The translations under genes were made by a program, and so were the position numbers. Below, one piece after another: positions 1 through 8,400 of a stretch of 41,959 nt of DNA. Source of the stretch: Burkholderiales bacterium (GTDB lineage: Bacteria; Pseudomonadota; Gammaproteobacteria; Burkholderiales; Casimicrobiaceae); assembly GCA_031277215.1 (NCBI GenBank), contig JAITMR010000022.1:1-41959 (forward strand), given 5' to 3'. The notes under the pieces were generated by a model. The model searched no databases and was not told the origin of the DNA. It saw only the letters and a list, made by a program, of their open reading frames with translations. Within the stretch, counting starts at the first letter, position 1. Every line of letters begins with the position of its first letter.

Positions 1-171
1 GCTATCGCACACGTCGGAGAAACAAACTCACTTTGCGTCATGATTAAAAAATGGATAACGAATTCCGGTTTGAATGCGTCATAGCGAAACAATTTAACTT
101 AACTCCATGTAAAAAGCAAGAGAAAACACGGAAAACGGGAGGGGAATCAGGCATCTGTGCCATTTTGTTTT

Positions 172-225
172 GTAGGGGCAGGCCTCTGTGCCTGCCCTTG
201 GGCGGCCACGGAGGGCCGCCCCTAC
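172..225. repeat. GTAGGGGC compound palindrome (two hairpins inside an outer inverted repeat)
   Basis: The outer arms GTAGGGG (172-178) and CCCCTAC (219-225) are perfectly complementary. Inside are two perfect hairpins: GGGCAGGC (176-183) with GCCTGCCC (190-197), and GGGCGGCC (200-207) with GGCCGCCC (214-221). A related element sits at 27664-27708. The design resembles bacterial REP/BIME-type extragenic palindromes. Family membership is inferred from sequence alone. Confidence 0.75.
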
Positions 226-292
226 GACCTTCTCCGCAGCTTCGCGTGCAAAGTTGTGGTGATATACATACTCCGTCATTCCCTCTCCCCCG

Positions 293-318
293 CCCCTCTC
301 CCGCAAGCGGGCGAGGGG
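293..318. repeat. CCCTCTCCCGC-type REP-like palindrome, copy A
   Basis: CCCCTCTCCCGC (293-304) pairs with GCGGGCGAGGGG (307-318) across a 2-base loop with one mismatch. Similar palindromes centred on CCGCAAG-like loops occur at 26943-26962, 31260-31287 and 40716-40744, always between genes. Confidence 0.65.
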
Positions 319-330
319 AGCTTGACGGCG

Positions 331-388
331 CCTTCGTGTGAAAAACAAAAGACGCTGGATTCCCGCCAAAAACACGCGGGAATGACGG
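331..388. repeat. dRS3-like dispersed repeat, copy 1
   Basis: ATTCCCGC (359-366) and GCGGGAAT (376-383) form a perfect inverted repeat with a 9-base spacer. The roughly 28 bases before it (CTTCGTGTGAAAAACAAAAG, then AC and a CTGG) are nearly identical to those before the copy at 40801-40888 and similar to those at 32258-32340. The ATTCCC(n)GGGAAT pattern matches the neisserial dRS3 element in form. Orthology to dRS3 is not shown. Confidence 0.7.
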
Positions 389-404
389 CGATTTTGGGCA
401 GGAG

Positions 405-512
405 AGACAAGCCCCCGTCTTCTGCGCGAAGCGAAGCGGAGTCGCAGAACGCAGGCGTCCACCCTCCCCGATCAAAATCGTTTCGGGGACAAGCTCTTTG
501 AAAAGGGGGCTT
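405..512. repeat. DUF559-type dispersed repeat, stand-alone copy
   Basis: This stretch holds the pieces found around the DUF559 gene near 13150-13830: a GCCCCCGTCTTCTGCGCG block, a palindromic AGCGAAGCG/CGCAGA block, GGCGTCCACC, and TTTGAAAAGGGGGCTTCGG. It has no endonuclease gene beside it, so it looks like a dispersed non-coding relative of the 13.2-13.8 kb repeats. Confidence 0.5.
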
Positions 513-793
513 CGGATCCGCACATGCTCGGCTGTCGCAATAAATGCACAGGAAGCTCCCTCCCCTTGAAGGCATAAGCGCTAACATAACCGCCAATTAC
601 CCGTTTGGAATTGGCGTTCAGCCGTCTCCAACAAGGTAAATGCTTGATTGTATTACACACCATCTATTGCCTGTCGCGCCATATTATGACAAAAGAGGCC
701 TTATCTTAACGCTTATGCCCCTTGAAGGGGAGGGAGCTTCCTTCGCGCCTTCGCGTGAGCTATTTTTTGCGTTCTTTGCGGTTAAAATAAATC

Positions 794-1666
794 ATGCGAA
801 CGGATATTCATGGAGGTGACGACACAACCGCTTACTGCTTCCCTGCCCTGGCCAAGCTCAATCTTTTTTTGCATGTGACCGGGCGGCGTGCCGACGGCTA
901 TCACTGTCTCGAAAGTGTTTTCGTTTTGCTTGATTTGGCGGACATTGTCACACTGACGCTTCGTAACGATGGCGTCATTGCGCGGGAGCAGGAGATTCCG
1001 GGCGTGCCGGAAGACGCAGATTTGACGTTACAGGCGGCGCGTTTGTTGCAGGAAGCTGCCGGAACCACACTGGGCGTCACGCTGAAGGTCGATAAGCGCA
1101 TTCCGCAAGGAGGCGGGCTGGGTGGGGGCAGTTCCGACGCCGCCACGGTGCTGATGGCGCTCAATCGCCTGTGGGAAACGCGGTTGTCACGGCATGAATT
1201 GTCGGCGCTGGCGCTGCGGCTGGGCGCGGATGTGCCGTTTTTCCTCGGCGGCACGGCGGCATTTGTTTCCGGCATCGGCGAAGTATTACGGCCAGTGTCA
1301 TTGCCGCCTATGTGGATCGCATTGGCGATGCCGCCGGTGGCGGTGCCGACGGGGGAGATTTTTAGCTCGCCGCATTTGACACGGGACACCGCCTCGGAGA
1401 CAATAACCGCCTTTACGAAAGACCATGGCCGGAATGATCTGGAACCGGTTGTCGCAAAGCGTTATCCGGAAGTGGCGGCGGCGTTAGCTGCTTTGCGGAA
1501 GGCGACGCCAACGGCGCGAATGAGCGGTTCAGGAGCATCGGTGTTCGGGGTGTTCGACGATGCTGGGAAGGCGAGGGCGGCGTTGCGCAAGTTGCCGCCG
1601 GATATTTCGGGGCGGCTGGTGCGGACGGTATCGCGGCATCCGTTGGTAGCGTGGAGTTTTCGTTGA
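794..1666 (+). CDS. ispE: 4-diphosphocytidyl-2-C-methyl-D-erythritol kinase
   Basis: IspE phosphorylates CDP-methylerythritol in the MEP isoprenoid pathway in the cytosol. The 290-residue product has the GHMP-kinase fold signatures: the N-terminal PALAKLNLFLHV substrate motif with the catalytic Lys at ~21, the glycine-rich ATP loop IPQGGGLGGGSSDAA at ~103-117, LGADVPFFLGG with the catalytic Asp at ~146, and the C-terminal MSGSGASVFGVF motif. tRNA-Gln and prs follow, a common betaproteobacterial order; lolB, often upstream, is not in the window. The start is uncertain. The ATG at 794 lacks a Shine-Dalgarno site and adds ~16 residues before the conserved core, while a perfect GGAGGTGA lies at 812-819 with no in-frame start codon after it. 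A repeat abuts the 5' end. Confidence 0.95.
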   Translation: MRTDIHGGDDTTAYCFPALAKLNLFLHVTGRRADGYHCLESVFVLLDLADIVTLTLRNDGVIAREQEIPGVPEDADLTLQAARLLQEAAGTTLGVTLKVDKRIPQGGGLGGGSSDAATVLMALNRLWETRLSRHELSALALRLGADVPFFLGGTAAFVSGIGEVLRPVSLPPMWIALAMPPVAVPTGEIFSSPHLTRDTASETITAFTKDHGRNDLEPVVAKRYPEVAAALAALRKATPTARMSGSGASVFGVFDDAGKARAALRKLPPDISGRLVRTVSRHPLVAWSFR

Positions 1667-1736
1667 GAAAGAATTCAGCAGTACGTCGGCTGGCCGGTTT
1701 AAGCGTTTTCGGCGGCGTATTGTTCAAGGTTATTGC

Positions 1737-1810
1737 TGGGGAGTCGCCAAGCTGGTTAAGGCACCGGATTTTGATTCCGGCATACGAGGGTTCGAATCCT
1801 TCCTCCCCAG
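1737..1810 (+). tRNA. tRNA-Gln (anticodon TTG)
   Basis: A complete cloverleaf is visible. Acceptor TGGGGAG (1737-1743) pairs with CTCCCCA (1803-1809); the anticodon stem CCGGA (1764-1768)/TCCGG (1776-1780) encloses loop TTTTGAT with anticodon TTG at 1771-1773; the T-arm GAGGG-TTCGAAT-CCTTC follows. The discriminator is G1810 and CCA is encoded at 1811-1813. It reads CAA/CAG glutamine codons. Confidence 0.97.
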
Positions 1811-1864
1811 CCATTTTTATTTGCAGCTTTTTTTCTTCCTAAAAGCCTCGCCGAGGATCGACGG

Positions 1865-2800
1865 ATGCGTATTTTTACCGGTAACGCCAACCCCAAACTC
1901 GCGGAAGCGGTTTGCCGTCATCTCAACGTTTCCATGGGGCGTGCTGTTGTCAACCGCTTTTCCGATGGCGAAGTCTTCGTCGAAATTCTCGAAAACGTTC
2001 GCGGTCGCCACATCTTCGTGCTGCAATCGACTTGCGCACCGACTAACGACAATCTGATGGAATTGCTCGTGATCGTCGATGCGTTAAAACGCGCTTCGGC
2101 GGGTTCAATTACCGCCGTCATCCCATATTACGGCTATGCGCGGCAGGATCGGCGGCCACGCTCGGCGCGGGTGCCAATCACTGCCAAACTGGTGGCCGAT
2201 ATGCTGACCGCCGCCGGTGTTGACCGCGTGGTGGTGATGGATTTGCACGCCGACCAGATTCAGGGCTTTTTCAACATCCCGGTCGATAACATTTACGCGA
2301 CGCCGATTTTGCTCGGCGAATTGTGGAGACGCAATTACGGTCCTTTGCAAGTCGTATCCCCCGACGTCGGCGGGGTGGCGCGTTCACGCGCCATCGCCAA
2401 GCGGCTCGATTGCGACTTGGCGATCATCGACAAACGCCGCCCGAAAGCCAATGTTGCAGAAGTGATGAATATTATCGGCGATGTGCGTGATCGTACTTGT
2501 GTGATCACCGACGATATCGTCGATACCGCCAACACTTTGTGCAAAGCCGCGACGGCGCTGAAGGCGGAAGGCGCGAAAATGGTGGTGGCGTATTGCACGC
2601 ACCCGGTTCTGTCCGGCGGCGCTGTGACGCGAATCGAGCAGTCCGACATGGACGAAGTGGTGGTAACCGATACCATCCCGTTGTCGCCGGAAGCACGGGC
2701 TTGTCCGCGTATCCGGCAATTGTCGTGTGCGCAACTTATCGCGGAAACCATCACGCGAATGGCTAACGAGGAATCGGTGAGCAGCTTGTTTACTGAATAA
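1865..2800 (+). CDS. prs: Ribose-phosphate pyrophosphokinase (PRPP synthetase)
   Basis: Prs makes PRPP from ribose 5-phosphate and ATP for purine, pyrimidine, histidine, tryptophan and NAD synthesis. The 311-residue length is typical of the class I enzyme. Visible motifs are FSDGEV (~32-37), the ATP-binding [15 protein letters not shown] region (~91-105), [15 protein letters not shown] (~122-136) with the metal-binding His, and the PRPP loop [10 protein letters not shown] (~215-224). The usual glycine of that loop (VDTAGT) is Asn here, a minor oddity. The ATG at 1865 gives a standard N-terminus. In many betaproteobacteria rplY and pth follow prs; here a terminator and convergent lipoprotein genes follow instead. 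Confidence 0.97.
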   Translation: MRIFTGNANPKLAEAVCRHLNVSMGRAVVNRFSDGEVFVEILENVRGRHIFVLQSTCAPTNDNLMELLVIVDALKRASAGSITAVIPYYGYARQDRRPRSARVPITAKLVADMLTAAGVDRVVVMDLHADQIQGFFNIPVDNIYATPILLGELWRRNYGPLQVVSPDVGGVARSRAIAKRLDCDLAIIDKRRPKANVAEVMNIIGDVRDRTCVITDDIVDTANTLCKAATALKAEGAKMVVAYCTHPVLSGGAVTRIEQSDMDEVVVTDTIPLSPEARACPRIRQLSCAQLIAETITRMANEESVSSLFTE

Positions 2801-2820
2801 ACAAACATCAGACCACCAAG

Positions 2821-2852
2821 AAAAAAAGCGCACCGTTTCGGTGCGCTTTTTT
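2821..2852. terminator. Bidirectional intrinsic terminator between prs and the lipoprotein genes
   Basis: GCGCACCG (2828-2835) pairs perfectly with CGGTGCGC (2839-2846), flanked by A7 on the left and T6 on the right, so it can stop transcription from both sides. It serves prs (+) and the convergent lipoprotein gene (-). Confidence 0.85.
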
Positions 2853-2871
2853 CAGGTCAAGCTCTGGTGAT

Positions 2872-3333
2872 TCAGCAGCCCATTTCCTTGGCGCGTTGCT
2901 CAAAAGCCCCTGCCGCTTGCTTGCAAATGGCGCCGAGAGCGTCCGGGTTGCTAACTTGCGCCCAGGAAGCGCGGGTACGTTCCACTTGTTTTTTCAGCGC
3001 GTCGGAGGCCGAGGGGTTGTCGCTCAGTTTTTCGGCGCATTCGTTCATCCGCGCGAGATAACTTTCGCATTCAGCAGGGAACGAAACGGCGGCTTGAGGT
3101 TCTGCCGACGCTGCAGGGGTTGTTGCGGGGGGTGCCGCAGGAGCGGTGGGCGTCTGTTCGGCTTGCTCGGAAGAAGCGGCGACCGGCGTCTCAATGGGAA
3201 GCGGAGCAGGAGCTTCAACGTGCGGCGCAGGCACAAGTGGCGGCGGCGGCGGCCCTTTTTTTTCGCAAGCGGCGAGTAACGCCAATCCTGCAAAAAGGGC
3301 GACCATGAGTGCGCAGGTACGAAAATTTTTCAT
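2872..3333 (-). CDS. Small proline/alanine-rich lipoprotein, paralog 1
   Basis: No function is recognised. The 153-residue product begins with a lipoprotein signal peptide: MKNFR, a hydrophobic stretch, then the lipobox LLAAC with the lipidated Cys near residue 23. A low-complexity Pro/Ala/Glu linker (~25-85) follows, then a compact C-terminal domain with four cysteines in the pattern CESYL...NEC...C...GC at the end. That domain is reminiscent of small uncharacterised betaproteobacterial lipoprotein domains. The start at 3333 is chosen over 3360 because AAAGGAA lies ~8 bases upstream and the signal peptide then begins with MK. It is the duplicate of the gene at 3645-4085; both have their own terminator and related upstream DNA. 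Confidence 0.85.
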   Translation of the reverse strand: MKNFRTCALMVALFAGLALLAACEKKGPPPPPLVPAPHVEAPAPLPIETPVAASSEQAEQTPTAPAAPPATTPAASAEPQAAVSFPAECESYLARMNECAEKLSDNPSASDALKKQVERTRASWAQVSNPDALGAICKQAAGAFEQRAKEMGC

Positions 3334-3600
3334 GAAGGTTCCTTTAGAAATCAGAAACAACAGAAAACTGTTTGGCTGTTTGATAGTGTGTCCGTTTTAG
3401 CAAATTAAGAGTGCGCCGCAGGAAGGAGCCAGGGCATGATGACGTCTTGAAACAAGGGCGCGGACATGGTTTAGCAAACGTAGAGAAACTACGCGAATAT
3501 TGGTATTTTCGCAACCCCTGCACGCAAGCGTATGCCGTTTTGTCGGCTGTAGACGATGTTGCCGCAATGGGATGTCACCAAGCGAGTCTTCAAAAAATAG
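3334..3600. other. Spacer upstream of lipoprotein 1 (duplicated block)
   Basis: No gene is supported. The sequence aligns with 4086-4350 as part of the tandem duplication; CTGTTTGATAG, CCGTTTTAGCAAAT and GAGTGCGCCGC have near-matches there. It holds a degenerate version (3493-3510) of the perfect palindrome found at 4239-4252. Confidence 0.6.
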
Positions 3601-3630
3601 AAAAAGCGCGCCGAAACGACGCGCTTTTTT
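3601..3630 (-). terminator. Intrinsic terminator of lipoprotein 2
   Basis: A-rich AAAAAGCGCG and CGCGCTTTTTT form a stem with tracts on both sides. It is the diverged duplicate of the terminator at 2821-2852 and lies at the same distance from the lipoprotein stop codon. Confidence 0.75.
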
Positions 3631-3644
3631 CAGGCCATAACGAT

Positions 3645-4085
3645 TCAGCAGCCCAATTCCTTGGCGCGTTGCACAAAATCATCCGACGCTTGCCGGCAAG
3701 CAGAGCCGAGAGCGCCTTGATCGGGAAACCGCGACCAAGAAGCGATAGATTGTTCTATTTGCTGCTTCAGCGCGTCGGCAGCAGCAGGGTTGTCACTCAG
3801 CTTATTGGCGCATTCGTCCATTTGTGCGAGATAACTTTCGCATTCATCGGGGAACGAACCGACGGCTTGAGGCTCGCCGGGTTCAGTGGCGGTTTCCGCA
3901 GGAGCAGCATCCGGCTGTTCGGCTTGTTCAACAGGAGTGGCTTCCGGTTGTTCATCGGGAGTCGGAGCAGGCGCTTCAACCTGGGGGGCAGGCGCTGGCG
4001 GCGCTTCCTTTTTCTCGCAAGCGGCGAGTAACGTCAATCCTGCAAACAAAGCGACCATAAGAACACTGGCACGAAATTTTTCCAT
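3645..4085 (-). CDS. Small proline/alanine-rich lipoprotein, paralog 2
   Basis: Function unknown. The 146-residue product has the same plan as its neighbour: signal peptide MEKFRASVLMVALFAG, lipobox LLAAC, a Pro/Glu/Ala linker (~25-75) and a C-terminal four-cysteine domain ending KELGC. The signal peptide and C-terminal domain are strongly alike between the copies, while the linker has drifted in length and sequence, as expected for a spacer tethering the domain to the outer membrane. The four conserved Cys could form two disulfides in the periplasm (inference). A GAAACC-type weak ribosome site precedes the ATG. The pair arose by tandem duplication of a ~750-bp unit. Confidence 0.85.
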   Translation of the reverse strand: MEKFRASVLMVALFAGLTLLAACEKKEAPPAPAPQVEAPAPTPDEQPEATPVEQAEQPDAAPAETATEPGEPQAVGSFPDECESYLAQMDECANKLSDNPAAADALKQQIEQSIASWSRFPDQGALGSACRQASDDFVQRAKELGC

Positions 4086-4438
4086 GAGGGTTTCCTTAAA
4101 AAGTTGACAACAAAAACAGTTCGGCTGTTTGATGCTGTTTCCGTTTTAACAAATAGAGAGTGCGCTGCGGGGGGAGACGTCAGGAGGTACCGCAGCCTCG
4201 ATAAAACGGGAACGAACATAAACGTGGAGAAAGTACTCGAATATCGATATTCCCGCAAGCCTTGTACCATGTTGCGCAAGCTCTGTCGGGCAGGAGCGAC
4301 AGCGACGCAATGGCCTGTGTTTAAGGCGCGCTGCCAAGTGTTCGGCGTGTATTTGTTCGATGGAACGTATGCTCTTATGGCGCGAGCAGTCCGGCGTTAT
4401 TCACAGCAAGGCGCATAAGGTCGACAAGAACGGGGCAC
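4086..4438. other. Spacer with duplicated lipoprotein upstream region
   Basis: No gene is supported. The left two thirds match 3334-3600, so the promoter region was duplicated with the gene. GAATATCGATATTC (4239-4252) is a perfect 14-base palindrome that could be an operator. Nothing else is recognised. Confidence 0.6.
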
Positions 4439-4440
4439 AA

Positions 4441-4469
4441 AAAAACGGATGGGGTTTCCATCCGTTTTT
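4441..4469 (-). terminator. Intrinsic terminator of the ompW-like gene
   Basis: AAAAACGGATGG (4441-4452) and CCATCCGTTTTT (4458-4469) are perfectly complementary around a 5-base loop, 31 bases after the stop codon of the minus-strand porin gene. Confidence 0.85.
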
Positions 4470-4500
4470 AAGCGCTGTTAGAGTTAAAGGGAGATTGGGA

Positions 4501-5145
4501 TTAGAAGCGGTAACCCACTGCCACACCCAGTACCCACGGGTCAACCTTGGCTTTGCCGATTTTGATACCTTCGACCTTGACATCGTTTCTCATCTGAATC
4601 CAGCGCACGTCAAAGCCGAGCACCCAGTTTTTGTTGATGTTGAAATCAACACCGACATTCGCCGCAAGCCCGAAGGAATTTTTAACATCGAGCTTGGTAC
4701 CAGTGAGTACGTTGTACTCTTTTTCGCTGTACATAAAGGTGTAGTTAAGACCAAGACCGACGAACGGCGAGATGGTGCTTTCGGGCATGAAATGGTATTT
4801 CACGCTGACGGTCGGCGGCAGCACATCGACTCTGCCGACTTTTCCGACGTTCTTGAGGCGGATGTCGTTCTGGAACGGCCAGGCGCCCAGCAGTTCAACG
4901 CCGATGTTCGGGGTGATCATGTATTCAAACGTGATCGACGGGCGGACGCTGCTGCCAATATCGGTATCAAAGGTGGCAGGAATACCAATACCGGTAGTAT
5001 TCACTGTGCCATTGTTGGACTTGGGAATAACGCCGGCAATACCAACCTTGACGAGGAATTTGGAATCAGCGGCTTGGGCAACGCTAACTGTACCTAACGC
5101 TAAAGAGGCAATAGCGAGGGCAGAGGCCAGAGCTTTCATTTTCAT
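4501..5145 (-). CDS. ompW: OmpW-family outer membrane protein
   Basis: OmpW-family proteins are eight-stranded outer-membrane beta-barrels forming a narrow hydrophobic channel. The 214-residue product has a clear signal peptide (MKMKALASALAIASLALG, then AQA-A cleavage near 25), an N-terminal first strand (KFLVKVGIAGVIP), the family-typical PSITFEYMITPNIGVELLG and PPTVSVKYHF segments, SPFVGLGLNYTFMY, and a C-terminal strand ending in aromatic Phe (VAVGYRF), as needed for BAM-dependent insertion. GGAGA lies ~8 bases before the ATG. The leader contains a terminator-like hairpin (5179-5206). It is monocistronic, with its own terminator. The family is clear; the substrate is not. Confidence 0.9.
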   Translation of the reverse strand: MKMKALASALAIASLALGTVSVAQAADSKFLVKVGIAGVIPKSNNGTVNTTGIGIPATFDTDIGSSVRPSITFEYMITPNIGVELLGAWPFQNDIRLKNVGKVGRVDVLPPTVSVKYHFMPESTISPFVGLGLNYTFMYSEKEYNVLTGTKLDVKNSFGLAANVGVDFNINKNWVLGFDVRWIQMRNDVKVEGIKIGKAKVDPWVLGVAVGYRF

Positions 5146-5178
5146 AAATATTTCTCCAAAACGAAGTTTGACTTGTTG

Positions 5179-5206
5179 AAAAAAACTGCGCCGACAATCA
5201 CGCAGT
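5179..5206 (-). promoter_or_regulatory. Terminator-like hairpin in the ompW leader
   Basis: On the minus strand ACTGCG (5206-5201) pairs with CGCAGT (5190-5185) around a 10-base loop and is followed by T7. It lies ~33 bases upstream of the ompW start codon. It could be an attenuator, or a terminator for upstream minus-strand transcripts such as the one ending with mfd. No ligand-binding aptamer is recognised. Confidence 0.45.
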
Positions 5207-5463
5207 CGGTTGTAGCTGCGGCAAAAAATGAAAATACCGCGAATGCGACTATGTTATTGAAACATGTGATCATTCCCTCACGCAAGCGACGGCAAGGGTT
5301 TTGTCGCTTGGCATGGGGGATGTGTCGCGTACCGCCCACACTGCGGACATAAAAAACCCCAAGGGACTATATATACATCAAACCACGTATTTTTTTGGTA
5401 TACGGCCATGCTTTTTCCATGCGCTGCTTCGACCTGCTGGAAAATGCGGAGCCACATCCGGTT
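5207..5463. other. Spacer between mfd and ompW
   Basis: No gene, RNA or repeat is recognised. It contains a very short CCC-TT-GGG step followed by T6 on the minus strand near 5354-5366, too weak to call a terminator for mfd. The ompW promoter must lie here, but no convincing -35/-10 pair was identified. Confidence 0.5.
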
Positions 5464-8400
5464 TCAATGAGAAGCCGCTTCCGGAGTTAGCTGTGAAAGA
5501 AAATCTCGAACCAGAAGAAGACTCTCTTCGATGCTCGATGTTTTTTGTTCGATTCGCACGCGGTGGGGGCCTGCGAATCGAACCCGTTGGTCGCGTTGTA
5601 CCAGCAAGATGAGGTGGCCGGGATCGAAGGCCGGTTTTTCGGTGAAGGTGAAGAGGGCGCGTTCGGTGGTGATGTCGAGTCGGGTAATGCCGTAAGGGCG
5701 TGTTATCAAACGAAGGCGGTGACAGGCGATCAAGGTTTGTCCCTCAGCGGGAAGCAAACCGAAACGGTCGATCAATTCTTCGCACAAAGCATCAAGCGCT
5801 TCCAGCGTGGATGTGTTTGCCAGGCGTTTATAAAGCACGAGCCGTTCGTGGATGTCGGAGCAATACGATTCCGGCAGCAGGGCGGGTTGATGCAGATGAA
5901 TTTCAGCGGCGATTCGCAAGGGTTCGTTCAAATCCGGTTCACGCCCTGCCTTGAGCGCATCAACGGCATGCTTGAGCATATCAGCGTAAAGTTGAAAACC
6001 AACTTCAGCAATTTCGCCGGACTGTTCTTCTCCCAACATTTCCCCGGCGCCGCGTATTTCGAGATCGTGCATCGCCAGATAAAAACCGGAGCCGAGTTGT
6101 TCCATGTGTTGAATGGCGTCCAGACGTTTTTTGGCTTGCGTGGTCAATGTTTCTTCCGGAGGTGTCAGCAGGTAAGCGTAGGCTTGATGGTGTGAACGAC
6201 CCACACGGCCACGCAATTGATGTAATTGCGCCAGGCCGAAGCGGTCGGCACGCTCGATCAGAATGGTGTTGGCGTTGGGAACGTCAATACCGGTTTCGAT
6301 GATCGTCGAGCAAACCAGAACGTTGATGCGCTGCTGATAGAAATCGCGCATGGCGTGTTCCAGTTCACGCTCCGGCATTTGACCGTGCGCAACGGCGACA
6401 CGCGCTTCCGGCGCCATTTCGGAGATTCGTTTCGCTTTGTCTGCAAGAGTGTGAATGTCGTTGTGCAGGAAATAAACCTGGCCGCCACGTTTCAGTTCGC
6501 GCACAATCGCTTCACGAATGACGCCTGCCGAATAAGGGCGAACGAATGTTTTAATCGCCAGCCGTTTTTGCGGCGCGGTGGCGATGACTGAAAAATCGCG
6601 CAATCCCTCAAGCGACATCGCCAACGTGCGGGGGATCGGTGTGGCGGTCAATGTCAGAACGTCAACCTCGGCACGCAGTTTTTTGAGTTGTTCTTTTTGA
6701 CGCACGCCAAAACGGTGCTCTTCGTCGATGATGACAAGTCCCAGATTCTTGAAGCGAATGTCGGGCTGGATCAATTTGTGTGTTCCGATGACCAAATCAA
6801 TGCTGCCGCTGGCAAGACCGTCGAGTGTTGTTTTGATTTCTTTCGTGGAGCGAAAGCGTGATAATTCGGCCATTCGCACCGGCCATTGAGCAAAACGATC
6901 AGAGAAAATCTGAAAATGTTGTTCGGCCAGAAGTGTTGTCGGAACCAGCAGCGCGACTTGTTTGCCGTCGGCCATGGCGACAAACGCGGCACGCAAGGCC
7001 ACTTCGGTTTTTCCAAAACCGACATCGCCGCAGACGAGGCGATCCATCGGTTTTCCGGACGCAAGATCGGCGATAACGGCATCAATGGCGGCTTGCTGAT
7101 CGGCGGTTTCCTCGAAGGCGAAGCCCTCGGCGAAGCGTTCGTAATCGTGTTCGTCAAACGCGAAGCGGTGTCCCTGACGGGCAGCGCGTTGCGCGTATAA
7201 ATTGAGCAGATCAGCGGCGGTGTCGAACGCTTTTTTGGCGGCGCGTCGTCGTGCTTTTTCCCACTGACCGCTTCCCAGTTCGTTTAGCGTGACGGTTTCT
7301 GACCCACTGTAGCGCGAGATCAAAAACAAATCGGGAACAGGAACGTACAGTGTTGCGTCGTTGGCGTATTGCAAATGCAGAAATTCAGCGGGGCCTTCGT
7401 CAAGCGTAAGCGTGACAAGGCCGAGGTAACGTCCAATGCCGTGCTGCTCGTGAACCACCAGATCGCCGAGCCGCATTTCGGCGAGGTTGCGGATCAACGC
7501 ATCGACATCAGAGGCGTACCGCGCCCGTTCGCGGCGACGCCGCGCAACAGCGCGGTTTTCTGAGTCGCGGTATAAATCGTATTCGGTGAAAACCGTCAGA
7601 TTTTGTTCGCGCCAGGAAAAACCGGCGGAAAGCGGGCCGACAGCGAAAGCATGTTGTGGGGAAGCGGTATCGGTCAACCAGCCATCAAGCGAGTCGATAT
7701 TGGAAAACACAAGGCCACCGTCGCGCAGCATGCTTTGTATCGTTTCGCGTCGCCCGGCGCTTTCGGCCAGAAACAACACCCGCGATGTTGACGAAGCTTT
7801 GTTTGCTGCAAGCCATTGTCGCAATGTGTCGAGAGGGTCTTTGGCGCGTCGGTCAATGGTGACGGGCGGAAGCGGCTGGAACGGCGCGTCGGCTGCAATG
7901 TCCGCGCTGACGGGCAAAACAACGCGAGGCAGCGCTTTGACAGCGCCGAACAAAACATCCACGGACGCAAACAAAGTGTCCGGCGGCAATGGTGGACGTT
8001 GCGGATCGCCGCGAAGCAAACGGTAACGTTGCTGTGTGTCGGTCCAGAAAGTTTCGCAGGCTTTTGCAATGTCACCGTGCAGCGCCAAAACAGTGCTCTC
8101 AGGAAGGTAATCGGTGAACAACGCCGTTTGTTCAAAAAACAGCGGCAGGTAATATTCGAGACCTCCCGGAATCAAACCGTTTGAAACGTCTTTGTAGAGC
8201 AAAGAGCGCGACGGATCGCCCTCGAAGGATTCACGAAATGCTTTGCGGAATTGTGTACGCGCCGCATCATCCAACGGAAATTCGCGGGCAGGAAGCATCC
8301 GGATTTCGTTCACGGTGTCAAGCGAGCGCTGGTTATCGACATCGAAAGTTTTGATGCTTTCCAACTCGTCGCCGAATAAGTCAAGGCGGTATGGTTGTGG

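Larger units (their letters stand above)
1..793. other. Repeat-rich intergenic spacer, no supported gene
   Basis: No credible gene is seen here. Long open frames exist on both strands, but their translations are read-through of palindromic repeats that recur elsewhere in the window. At least four repeat types lie end to end: a GTAGGGGC compound palindrome (172-225), a CCCTCTCCCGC-type palindrome (293-318), a dRS3-like ATTCCCGC/GCGGGAAT element (331-388) and a DUF559-type repeat (405-512). The last 80 bases, with CTTCGCGTGAGC followed by TTTTTTGCGTTCTTTGCGG, resemble another dispersed unit that has a partner near 37700. The first ~100 bases could be the tail of an upstream gene outside the window; this cannot be judged. 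Confidence 0.7.

Noticed and set aside
44-523. 159-codon minus-strand open frame (and overlapping plus-strand frames) in the first 600 bases
   Set aside because: The translation is a concatenation of palindromic repeats found elsewhere between genes; no ribosome site or conserved domain.
5250-5295. TTGAAACATGTGATCA and TGTGATC-type motifs upstream of ompW as an FNR or CRP site
   Set aside because: Half-site spacing does not fit FNR (TTGAT-N4-ATCAA) or CRP (TGTGA-N6-TCACA).
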